NCBI GenBank assembly: GCA_005776585.1
Contig: SXOX01000036.1
Location: forward strand, 1-64,000
DNA: 64,000 nucleotides
Direction: 5' to 3'
Source: Pseudomonadota bacterium
Lineage (GTDB): Bacteria; Myxococcota_A; UBA9042; GCA-2863065
Part shown: one piece after another, positions 46,068-54,934 of the stretch
Layout of the letters: each line of letters opens with the position of its first letter
Position numbering within the stretch: the stretch's first letter is position 1
Position numbers and translations under genes: made by a program
Notes under the pieces: model-generated
Databases searched by the model: none
Told to the model about the DNA's origin: nothing
The model's input: the letters and a program-made list of their open reading frames with translations, nothing else

Positions 46068-48776
46068 TCACTTCGGGGTGCAGAGCCCGATCGTCCCCTG
46101 GCCTGCCTTCAGCGGGACGCAGGTCGCGTTGGCGGCGCACTCCGCGTCGGCGCAGCAGAACTTCACGCACACGCCGGGGGCGTTGCTGCACGAGTACCCG
46201 GCGACGCAGTACGGCCCCGAGGACTGGGAGCAAGCGGCCGCGGGGAGCGCGTCGTTGGGTGGCGGATAGCACTTGAACGTGCCCGACGCGGTCCGATCGC
46301 AGACGAAGCCGAGCCCGCCATCACAGCCAGCGTTCGTCACGGGCATGCACTCGCCATCGTTGGCGGTGAGGCAGGTCTCGTAACAGCCGATGGAGGGATT
46401 GCCGCCCCAACCCGACTTGCAGGCGCACTTCGTGGTTCCGCCGTCGGCGACGCAGATCACGCCCTCGCCGGTGCAACCGCCGTTGTTGGGGAGGCACGGG
46501 TCGACCGCGCACACCTTGCCATCGCCAGCCCAGCCGGACTTGCAGGTGCACGTGGCGAGCCCGTCCTGGGACGTGCAGTTCGCCTGCGCGTGACAGCCGC
46601 CGTTGTCCTTGAGGCACACGTTGGGGTGGCACACCTTGCCGTCGCCCGTGTAGCCGCTGAGGCAGGTGCACTTCTCCTTGCCGTCCTCGAGCGCGCCCGT
46701 CGCGGCGGGCGCGCAGGCACACGGCGCGAAGACCCCGGTCGTGTTCTGCGCCGAGGCAGAGTGCGGCAGGTACGCGTTGGGCAGCTTGGGGTCGTAGCCC
46801 TCGCCGGCGCGCGCCTCGACCGTCAGCGCATAGTGACGCCCCAGGAGCAGGCTCCCGGCGGGCAGGACGAGTTCGGTCGCAATCGTGTTGACCGTGAGCA
46901 CGACGCGCTCGGCGGAGATCACCTTGCCCTGCGCGTCCTTCAGGTCGTCGAGCTCGCGCAGCTGAACGCGGTAGGCGAACGGCGTGCCTAGCGCGGGCGG
47001 GTCGAAGGCCACCGTGAGGCCCGTGCCCACGCCCGTCGTCATCGTCGCCAGCGGAACCGGCTTGCCGTTGACGCGCAGGTTCCTCGGAAGCCCGATCGTG
47101 GGGGCGAGCGCGGTCCCCGAGAGCGTCGCCGCGGGGCCCGTCATGCTGAGATGGCCGCGCACCCGCTGGATGCCCGTGTCCGCCGGCAGCAACGCCGTGA
47201 CATCGCCGCGAAAGGCGACCGTGGCGCTCGCGAGGAGCTGACCGAAGTCGAACGGGTTGACGAAGCTGAAGCTCTGTTCGCGATCGCCCGGGAAGTATAG
47301 CTTCTTCTCGGCGCTGCACCCAGCGAGGCACGCGGCCACGTCGCAGCTCCCCGGATTGCACTTCAGGTCCACATAGGCCTTCTTGGCAGGCACGACCAGC
47401 TCGACGAGGGTGGCATAGGCGCCTTTGGCGGGGACGGGTGCGCCGCACTCGAAGAAAACGTCGAATCGGAGTTCGCCGCTGTGCAACGGCGCCGGCGCCT
47501 CGGCGAGCGATGACGCAAAGCTCGCGCCAGCGTACTTCAGCACGAACGACTGCGGGTTCCCGGCCTGGAAGTCGCCCTCGACGGTGAACGAGCCGCCATC
47601 GGTCATCGCGAGCGACGAGGTCGTGAGCCACTCGACGGCGGTGGTATACGAGAACGTGCCCCACGGATCGGAAGCGAGTGGCGCGGCGGTCTGGACCTCG
47701 GTCACCCTCCCGTGGAGGACGGTGAGCGCGTCACCCTTCCCCGACTCGACGAGCGAGCGCATCGCGCCGTGCGCGGACCCGAGGTACTGGAGCGCGTTCA
47801 GCTTCCAGCCCGCGAGCGCGGCATCGCCGTTCTTGGGCGCGCCCGACTGGTGCTCGCCGTCGGGCTGGGTCTGCACGCTGCCGGCCGCGTCCGAGCCGCG
47901 GCCCATGAAGAACAGCAGGTCCTCGAGCGCGTTGACCACCGTGCCGTCCGGCAGCTCGGCGTAGGTCTTCCACGGCGCGGTGAGCTTGCCCTTGACGGTC
48001 AACCAGGTGGGCTGGGTGATGGCCGTAACGTCAGGTCGGTAGGAGTGGGCGGTGCTGAGGTCGAGCGCGCGCTCGGAGGTGTCATAGACCGTCAGCGACG
48101 GCGAGGCGCCCGGCTGCGACGCGGGTGGGGCGCGCGTGATGACGAGCCGGTAGGGCCCGACGGGCACGCCCGGGATGGAAAAGACGCCCGAGACGGGCGC
48201 GCTCGCCGGATAGGTCACGGGCTTGCCGTCCACGGTCGCGATCGCGGCCACCGACGTCCAGCCGCTCGTGTCCTCGGGGACCGAGAGCTTGCCGGCGCCC
48301 CAGTCGTGGTGGTTCAGAGCCGTGAGCGTGACGATCGGCGCGCAGGTCTTTCCGTCCCCCTCGAAGCCCGCCTTGCAGGTGCACTTGGCCGCGCCGGCGG
48401 TCGACGCGCAGGTCGCCTTGGCGTCGCAGCCGCCGTTGGCCGCGGCGCAGGGGTCGGGTACGTCGGGGACGTTGGCGTCGGGGACGTTAGCGTCTGGCAG
48501 CGGTGTGTCGGGGACGTTAGCGTCTGGCAGCGGTGTGTCGGGATTGCCCGAGTCCGGAAGCGCGGTCTCCGGAAGCGCGGTGTCGGACGCGCCCGTGGAG
48601 CCGCCGGAGTCCGCCAGAACGTCGTCGATGCCACCCGGAGTGGACGCGGTCGAACCGCCACCGCCGCAGGACGCAAGGGCGCTCGCGAGCAGAGTCACCA
48701 GGGCGGCGCGAAGAGAGAGGAAGCGGCTCACAGTCAGCGGGCCGGGTACGAGGGCGAGGGGGCAAAGGGCGCTCAT
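46068..48776 (-). CDS. EGF-like-repeat lipoprotein
   Basis: LASALASCGGGG lipobox; EGF-like CxxNGGCxxxATC...CTCKxGFxGDGKxC repeats at both ends. Confidence 0.85.
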   Translation of the reverse strand: MSALCPLALVPGPLTVSRFLSLRAALVTLLASALASCGGGGSTASTPGGIDDVLADSGGSTGASDTALPETALPDSGNPDTPLPDANVPDTPLPDANVPDANVPDVPDPCAAANGGCDAKATCASTAGAAKCTCKAGFEGDGKTCAPIVTLTALNHHDWGAGKLSVPEDTSGWTSVAAIATVDGKPVTYPASAPVSGVFSIPGVPVGPYRLVITRAPPASQPGASPSLTVYDTSERALDLSTAHSYRPDVTAITQPTWLTVKGKLTAPWKTYAELPDGTVVNALEDLLFFMGRGSDAAGSVQTQPDGEHQSGAPKNGDAALAGWKLNALQYLGSAHGAMRSLVESGKGDALTVLHGRVTEVQTAAPLASDPWGTFSYTTAVEWLTTSSLAMTDGGSFTVEGDFQAGNPQSFVLKYAGASFASSLAEAPAPLHSGELRFDVFFECGAPVPAKGAYATLVELVVPAKKAYVDLKCNPGSCDVAACLAGCSAEKKLYFPGDREQSFSFVNPFDFGQLLASATVAFRGDVTALLPADTGIQRVRGHLSMTGPAATLSGTALAPTIGLPRNLRVNGKPVPLATMTTGVGTGLTVAFDPPALGTPFAYRVQLRELDDLKDAQGKVISAERVVLTVNTIATELVLPAGSLLLGRHYALTVEARAGEGYDPKLPNAYLPHSASAQNTTGVFAPCACAPAATGALEDGKEKCTCLSGYTGDGKVCHPNVCLKDNGGCHAQANCTSQDGLATCTCKSGWAGDGKVCAVDPCLPNNGGCTGEGVICVADGGTTKCACKSGWGGNPSIGCYETCLTANDGECMPVTNAGCDGGLGFVCDRTASGTFKCYPPPNDALPAAACSQSSGPYCVAGYSCSNAPGVCVKFCCADAECAANATCVPLKAGQGTIGLCTPK
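48481..48540 (+). repeat. Exact 30-bp tandem duplication
   Basis: gggacgttagcgtctggcagcggtgtgtcg twice, encoding Asp/Pro linker repeats. Confidence 0.95.
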
Positions 48777-48897
48777 CCGTCTTAGTGTGAGGTGTACGAG
48801 CAGTGCGGGTCAAACAAGCGCGCGCCAGTGCAACCTCGTGCGCGCGACGCCCAGCGCCAGTTGGCGCGTTCGCCCCGCCGAGGCACGTCTCGGCCCC

Positions 48898-49730
48898 ATG
48901 AGCGCCTCGATCTCGATCACCCAGACGTTGCCTGTCCTGTTGGCCTCCGTCGATCGGCCCGGCGACTTCGTGGGGCACGGCACAGTCGAACTGCCCCTGG
49001 TGCCGACCTTCGTCAAGGGCGTCGGTCGGCTCGCGCTGCCCGTTCCGGCCCATCAAGCACAGGCGCTCATCAAGGTGGCCACCCGCGCCACCTATGGCCG
49101 AGGGGCAGAGGCCATCGTCGACCCGGCCGTACGCCGCTGCTGGCAGATCCCTGCGACCGAGGTCCAGACCGACGATCCGCGCTGGCAGACCGTCCTACAG
49201 AGGATCGGGGAGGCCATGATCGATGCGCTGGGCCTCGACGACGACGTCGTCGCCGACTTGTACAAGCTGCTCGTCTATGAGCCGGGCGGCTTCTTCCTGG
49301 AGCACCGCGAGACCGAGAGAGTCCACGGCATGTTCGGCACGCTCGTCGTCGTGCTCCTCTCCGAGCACGAGGGTGGCGCGCTGGTCGTCCGTCATCTCGG
49401 ACGGAGGGTGGCGCCAAGGCGAGCATCGCGACGATCGCGCAGTGGCTGCAGCTGCCCTCCGAGGTCAACCGGGCCGTGCAGCTCGCGCAGGTCGTGGTCG
49501 CTCACTGGCCGCGCCCCGGACCCAACGACCGGTGGTTTCGCGGAAACGAGCGGGGCCCCCTGCTCCGCGTGCTCGCGCGGCTGCCGGACGGGGCGCTGCT
49601 CGAGGAGCTCCTGCGGGCGGTCGTCGCTGCGGGCGCCTACGTGGCGGAGGATGAGGCGGTGCTCGTCGGTCTCGCTCGCCAAGCTGCGCACGGCGGGCGG
49701 GTGATCGGTCTGGCCGGTGCGGCGCCCTCA
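48898..49730 (+). pseudogene. Frameshifted/internally deleted 2OG-Fe(II) oxygenase (P4H-like) remnant
   Basis: Frame 1 MSASISITQTLPVLLASVDRPGDF...LVYEPGGFFLEHRETERVHGMFGTLVVVLLSEHEGGALVVRHLG breaks near 49400; frame 3 resumes GGAKASIATIAQWLQLPSEVN...NDRWFRGNERGPLLRVL. Confidence 0.6.
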
Positions 49731-51296
49731 CTCCCCCGCAGGCGGCGTCGCGCCGGCCTTGAGCCGCCTGATCATGTCCTCAGCCCACGTCTTCGTCTTG
49801 GGACCCGGCTTCGTCGCGGGCAGCAGCTCCATCACCGCCAGGCTGCGGTCTCGCGGCGCGACCTGGAGGTAGCCATCCAGCAGCTTCAGCACGAGATCGA
49901 TGTTCGCGTGACGCGAGTGGATGAACGCGCGGAGCTTCTTGGCGGCGGCCTTCTTGTCGGCCATGGCGAAGATGTTCTCGAAGCCCCGCAGGTTGGTCGG
50001 CAGCTTGGACGGATCCCAGGCGTTCGGGTCGGCCGGCACCGGCGGAGTCGGCGGCTCGGGCGGCGTGGGCGCGACCTCGGGCGGCGGCGTGTCCGACTTT
50101 GGAGGCTCGGTGGGGGCCTCACGACCCGCCGGGTCTTCGGACTCCGGCGGCCGCGGCAGCGCCTGGGGCTCGAACGCCGCGATGAGGGCGCGTGCCTCGG
50201 CGAGACGCATCGCCAGCTCCTGGTCGGAGGCGACGTGCGCGCGGACGCGGTTCTTGTCGAGCGTCCCGCCGTGCTTGACCTCGCCGCCGACCCAGTCCCA
50301 GAACGCGGGGGTGGAGGGGGCCTGTGCCGGCTCCTCGCTCGCCTTGGGGCCGGAGCGGAGCTTCCAGACGACGAGCACGACCAGCATGAGCCCGATGACG
50401 CCGATGGGGACCCAGCGCGCCTTGCTTTGGCCGCCCTCGCCGAGTGCCGTGAGGTCGAGGCCCGTCGGTCGCTCACGCAGCGGGAGCGGCACGGTGGGCG
50501 GGCGCTGGGCGGACGGGACGGCGTGGACCGGCGTCGGTGGCGGCAGCGCGCCGAGCGGGGATAGCTCCGCGGGCGTGCCGGGCCCCATGGGGAGCGTCGG
50601 GCCGTCGTCGAGGCCGAACGCCTCGCCGATCTGCACGATCTGGACGCTCACGAAGCGACTCGACGGCTCGCGGTCGACGGTCTCGACGATGCGGCGCGCG
50701 GCGACCGTGGGCACCAGCGTCGTCACGAGCCGCACGATCTCCTCGTGCGGCAGCGCCTCGAAGAGCGAGCCGTTGGCCACGAGCAGGCGGTCGCCGGAGC
50801 GCAGCGCGGTCTCGTCGGTGGGCACGTCGGCGGAGATGACCTCGGCCTGGCCGAGCAGCGGGCTGGCCGGGTTGGGGGGCCCGAGCAGCCAGCGCGCCTC
50901 CCCGTCGCGGAGCAGCACGAGCCGCACGTCGCCAACGCGCGCCGCGTAGACGCGCCCGCGGCGAATGAGCACGGCCGCCGTCGCGGCCCACGCCTGCTGG
51001 AAGACCGCGGCCGTCTGGCTGCGGGTGAACAGGACCTGGTTGCCGTGCTCGAGCGCCTCGCAGAGCCGCCGCGTGGCGTCGCCGACGGTGCTCTCGCGGA
51101 AGTTGGCCAGGACCGCCGAGACGGCGAGTCGGCTCTCGAGTCGCCCGCCGTCGGCGCCTCCGCGGCCTTCGCCGAGCACGAACAGCGAGCCCAGGAACAG
51201 ATGCGCGTTGCCGGTGACGCACGGGTTCGTCTGCTCACCGCGAGGCGGCGAGGCAAAGTCGCCCACCGTAACCCGTACGTCTCGCACGTCCGCCAT
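49728..51296 (-). CDS. PP2C-like (probably degenerate) phosphatase with TM and C-terminal extension
   Basis: PP2C-like scaffold AARVGDVRLVLLRDG, GDRLLVANGSLFEALPHEEIVRLV; TM IGVIGLMLVVLVVW. Confidence 0.75.
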   Translation of the reverse strand: MADVRDVRVTVGDFASPPRGEQTNPCVTGNAHLFLGSLFVLGEGRGGADGGRLESRLAVSAVLANFRESTVGDATRRLCEALEHGNQVLFTRSQTAAVFQQAWAATAAVLIRRGRVYAARVGDVRLVLLRDGEARWLLGPPNPASPLLGQAEVISADVPTDETALRSGDRLLVANGSLFEALPHEEIVRLVTTLVPTVAARRIVETVDREPSSRFVSVQIVQIGEAFGLDDGPTLPMGPGTPAELSPLGALPPPTPVHAVPSAQRPPTVPLPLRERPTGLDLTALGEGGQSKARWVPIGVIGLMLVVLVVWKLRSGPKASEEPAQAPSTPAFWDWVGGEVKHGGTLDKNRVRAHVASDQELAMRLAEARALIAAFEPQALPRPPESEDPAGREAPTEPPKSDTPPPEVAPTPPEPPTPPVPADPNAWDPSKLPTNLRGFENIFAMADKKAAAKKLRAFIHSRHANIDLVLKLLDGYLQVAPRDRSLAVMELLPATKPGPKTKTWAEDMIRRLKAGATPPAGE

Positions 51297-51339
51297 TCCG
51301 CGCGCCTGACTCGGCCCGCCGCGCTGCTCTCGACCGCCC

Positions 51340-51861
51340 TTAACCGTCGCGCTGCTCGCCGCCGCCTGCGCCGGAGATGACCAGCTGACGCGCGATGCCC
51401 TCGTCCTCGGAGTGCGTCGAGACGCCCTTGGCCCGCGACAGCGCCATGTGGACGTTGCGCCGGTCCGCGGGGTTCATCCCGAGGAGCCGAATCTCGATCC
51501 CACGCCGCCGTGCCGTCTCCGCGAGGCGATCGGCCAGCTGCTCGAGCCGCGCGCGCCGCTGGTCGCCGTAGCCGGCCACGTCGATGTTGATGGGCTTGCG
51601 TGCCTCACCGCCGCGCGTGACGACCCGGGTGACGACCACCTGGTAGGACTGTAGCGTCTCGCCGTCCCGTCCCACGAGCAGCCCGACGTCACCTTCCTCC
51701 TTGGGAAAGACCTCGAGCAGGATGTGGTCCTCGGCCTCGGTGAGCTCCACCTCGGCGGGGATGAACGACAGCTCCAACAGCCGCCGCAACGTCTCGAGCG
51801 CCTTACGACCGAGCTCGCTGACGTGCCCGGCTCCCTCGATCGGTGCCTCTGGCTCGATCAT
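51340..51861 (-). CDS. khpB: RNA-binding protein KhpB/Jag (KH-R3H)
   Basis: GLLVGRDGETLQSYQVVVTRVV, NPADRRNVHMAL; next to yidC. Confidence 0.88.
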   Translation of the reverse strand: MIEPEAPIEGAGHVSELGRKALETLRRLLELSFIPAEVELTEAEDHILLEVFPKEEGDVGLLVGRDGETLQSYQVVVTRVVTRGGEARKPINIDVAGYGDQRRARLEQLADRLAETARRRGIEIRLLGMNPADRRNVHMALSRAKGVSTHSEDEGIARQLVISGAGGGEQRDG

Positions 51862-53992
51862 TGTCCTTGCTCCTGTTCGCATCGACGGTCGCGGTATAGC
51901 GCCGTCGCGTGTACCACTGTTGGCCCATCGACAAGATGGTGCCCACGAAGATGTAGAAAACCAGCCCCGACGGCAAGAAGAGCATGAAGCCGGAGAACAT
52001 GATGGGCATGACCCACTTCATGATCTTGGCCTGCGTCGGATCCATGCCCGTCATGGGCGTCATGAGCTGTTGACCGACCATCACCACGCCGAGGATGACC
52101 GGCAGGATGAAGTACGGATCCGGCTGGGTCATGTCCTTGACCCAGAGGAAGAGCGGCTCCTGATAGAGGTCGACCGCGGTGTAGAGCGTCCGGTACATGG
52201 CAAAGAAGACCGGCATCTGCACGAGCAGCGGGAAGCAGCCGCTCAGCGGGTTGACCCCGTGCCGCTTGTAGAGGCTCATCGTCTCTTGCTGGAGCTTGGC
52301 GCTGTCGTCTTTGAAGCGCTCGCGCAGCGAGTCCATCTCGGGCTTGAGCGCGCTCATCTTCTGCATCTGCTGGTACTGCCGGTGCGTGAGCGGGTAGAGG
52401 CAGAGCCGCACGATGATGGTGAACAGCAGGATGGCCACGACCCAGCTCGGGATGACCGAGTGGATGAACTTCAAGAACGCGAGCAGGGGACGGGCGAGGA
52501 AGGCGACCCAGCCGAAGTCGAGGCTCTTGTCGAGCGAGCCGCCGGCGGTGGCCAGGACGTCCAGATCCTTGGGCCCGGCGTAGGTGGACAGCTCGAAGCG
52601 CGCTGCGCGGGCCTCGCCGTAGGCTCGGAGCGTCTTGCGGAGCGCGATGGCCTCCTCTCGGGAGCCGGAGCTGGCGAAGCGGTCCATGGCGAGGTCGAGG
52701 CTGTGCTCGTCGAGGTGGGTGGCGTCGACGCCGAGCTTCTGCATCGCAGCGACGCACGTGAGCCGCCCCGCACGCGCATCGGCCGGGAACCACTCCGGAA
52801 GGCACTGGGGACCGGGCAGCGTGTCGTGCGTCGTGACGGCCTCGTAGCGCGCGACGATGGCGCCGTTCTTCTCGCCATGCAGGCTGCAGCTGCCGGCGCG
52901 GCCACCTTCACCCGGGAAGAACCCGGCCATGACGAAGTACTGTGTCTCGACGCCGAAGAAGCTGACCTGGCCGTTGGGGATGAGCCCCTTCTCGCGGTCC
53001 TCGACGAGGTCGTGGAGCGTGTGGCTGTGGCGCTCGTCGGCGACGGTGCAGATGGGCTGCCACATCTCCGTCGGGGCGCTGAACATGCCCGGCGCCTCGG
53101 CCTCGGGATCCTGCCAACCGGTGACGAGGACCGCGTAGTGCACCTTGAGCGGCGCGGACGCGGTGTTGGTGATAGCCACCGTCTGACCGAGCTGATAGGG
53201 CCCGGTCACGCGCCAGGAGCGCTCGATCCACAGATCGCTCGTGTCGCGATGCGGGTTGGGCCAGACCCACGTGATGACGTTGGGATCCTCGCCGGTGGCG
53301 CGGGTGAAGCGATCGGACATGGCCAGCTGGCGGAGCGGCGAGGTGGTGCGGGTGACCGTGAGCCCGGGCGGAAGCGCAGCGGCCGGGGCAGCCTCGAGCT
53401 CGACGACGTCGCCGTCGGCGGCGAGGATCGCGAGGCCCTTGTCGAGCCCCGTGCCCTGGAGCCGGTCACCGGGCGCGAGCGGAAGATCGTCCGCGGTGGG
53501 AGCGCCGAGCTTGAAGGCCTTGGGCCGGCCCTCGATCGGAGTGGCGGTCGTGGCGCCGCGCACGAGCCGCGTGATGGTGCCGCCGCCCTCTTGTCCGTCC
53601 CAGCCGAGCACGCTGAAGTCGAGTCGAAATGGGTAGAAGTCCGGATCCCACGTGGTCACGACGTCGTAGGGGCCGGCCTCGAGCCGCTCGGCAGGCACCC
53701 AGCGCGAGCCGGTGCGCTTCGGGCGCTGGTACTGCTCGGTGTGGAGCGTGACGCTCTTGAGCGCGCCCTGGGCGTCGCTCGTCATGGCCAGAAAGCGCGC
53801 GCTCTGGTCGCCTGCCGGGATGGACACGGCCTGCTCGACGGCGCGGGGCACCGCGGGGACGTCGATCTTGGCGGTGGACGCGACGGTCGTACCGCCACCG
53901 TCCGAGGCCTTCTTCTTGCGCGTGAGCGCCATGACCAAGAACACGATGCCACCCAAGATGGCGATGATGATGAGAAGCCGGCGGGGGTTCAC
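51803..53992 (-). CDS. yidC: Membrane protein insertase YidC
   Basis: LRERFKDDSAKLQQETMSLYKRHGVNPLSGCFPLLVQMPVFFAMYRTLYTAVDL; GTG start MNPRRLLIIIAILGG. Confidence 0.95.
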   Translation of the reverse strand: MNPRRLLIIIAILGGIVFLVMALTRKKKASDGGGTTVASTAKIDVPAVPRAVEQAVSIPAGDQSARFLAMTSDAQGALKSVTLHTEQYQRPKRTGSRWVPAERLEAGPYDVVTTWDPDFYPFRLDFSVLGWDGQEGGGTITRLVRGATTATPIEGRPKAFKLGAPTADDLPLAPGDRLQGTGLDKGLAILAADGDVVELEAAPAAALPPGLTVTRTTSPLRQLAMSDRFTRATGEDPNVITWVWPNPHRDTSDLWIERSWRVTGPYQLGQTVAITNTASAPLKVHYAVLVTGWQDPEAEAPGMFSAPTEMWQPICTVADERHSHTLHDLVEDREKGLIPNGQVSFFGVETQYFVMAGFFPGEGGRAGSCSLHGEKNGAIVARYEAVTTHDTLPGPQCLPEWFPADARAGRLTCVAAMQKLGVDATHLDEHSLDLAMDRFASSGSREEAIALRKTLRAYGEARAARFELSTYAGPKDLDVLATAGGSLDKSLDFGWVAFLARPLLAFLKFIHSVIPSWVVAILLFTIIVRLCLYPLTHRQYQQMQKMSALKPEMDSLRERFKDDSAKLQQETMSLYKRHGVNPLSGCFPLLVQMPVFFAMYRTLYTAVDLYQEPLFLWVKDMTQPDPYFILPVILGVVMVGQQLMTPMTGMDPTQAKIMKWVMPIMFSGFMLFLPSGLVFYIFVGTILSMGQQWYTRRRYTATVDANRSKDNDRARGTDRGSRARQRARS

Positions 53993-54012
53993 GGGTGACC
54001 TCGGTGTGGAGC

Positions 54013-54237
54013 TCAGGGCACGGGGTCGATGCCGCCCGGATGCCACGGGTGGCAGCGGCCGACGCGGCGGAGCGCAAGCCACGCTCCGCGAAGCAGTCCG
54101 TGGCGCACGAGGCTCTCGGCCGCGTAGTGCGAGCACGTGGGGTAGAAGCGGCACGAGGGTGGCAGCAGCGGCGACAGCGCGCGCCGGTAGACGCCCACGA
54201 GCAGCAGGAATGGGAGCGCGAGCAGCGGAACGGACCT
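54013..54237 (-). CDS. yidD: Membrane protein insertion efficiency factor YidD (start uncertain)
   Basis: [64 protein letters not shown]. Confidence 0.88.
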   Translation of the reverse strand, partial: RSVPLLALPFLLLVGVYRRALSPLLPPSCRFYPTCSHYAAESLVRHGLLRGAWLALRRVGRCHPWHPGGIDPVP

Positions 54238-54613
54238 AGCGGTCGCGCTGCCGGGTGCGGAGGAGAGCCCCGCGAAGCGCATGACCCACGACGTCGAAGT
54301 CGGGCTCGGGCACGCCGGGCCGACCGATGACGACGATGTCGAGGCCCGGCGCGAGCTCGGGGCGGAGGCGTCGAAAGGCCTCGCGCACGAGCCGCTTCCA
54401 CCGACTGCGAATGGGGGCATGCCCCACCTTCTTGCTGACGGTGATGCCGAGGCGGGCGGAGTGCGCACCGCCAGTACGATGTACGAAGACAATGAAGTGC
54501 GTGAGGACGAGCCGCTGGCCGCGGGCCTGGACGCGCTGAAACTCGGCGCGTCGCCGGAGCCGTGCCGAGGGCGGGAAGCCGAGCGCCGGTCCGTCTGCGG
54601 TGTCATTGACCAT
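54236..54613 (-). CDS. rnpA: Ribonuclease P protein component
   Basis: [18 protein letters not shown]...[28 protein letters not shown]. Confidence 0.93.
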   Translation of the reverse strand: MVNDTADGPALGFPPSARLRRRAEFQRVQARGQRLVLTHFIVFVHRTGGAHSARLGITVSKKVGHAPIRSRWKRLVREAFRRLRPELAPGLDIVVIGRPGVPEPDFDVVGHALRGALLRTRQRDR

Positions 54614-54659
54614 CGCGCTCCTCGAGCGCGTCGTCCCAGAGACCCGTCCAAGGGACAGG

Positions 54660-54809
54660 CTACTTCTCGTACGTCGCGACCGCGATGCGGTGACGGCCCT
54701 TGGCACGACGGTTGGCGAGCACGGCGCGACCACCCTTGGTCGCCATACGAGCGCGGAAGCCGTGGGTACGACGGCGGCGCAGATTGTGGGGCTGGAACGT
54801 TCGCTTCAT
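54660..54809 (-). CDS. rpmH: 50S ribosomal protein L34
   Basis: [49 protein letters not shown] (absent from the supplied ORF track, 49 aa). Confidence 0.97.
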   Translation of the reverse strand: MKRTFQPHNLRRRRTHGFRARMATKGGRAVLANRRAKGRHRIAVATYEK

Positions 54810-54934
54810 GGGGCACCTATCGGGTTATGGCCACTTCGGCAGGCCGAGGGGCGCGGGTGTATAACTCGCGCAGTTTCGGCTGTCAATGGCAATGAAACGG
54901 CCTTGAACAGACTCACCACAGGCGCCGATCCGGG

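Noticed and set aside
46068-48776. CRISPR-like or satellite repeats suggested by periodic Cys/Gly codons
   Set aside because: Explained by EGF-like protein repeats plus one 30-bp tandem duplication; no spacers or cas genes.
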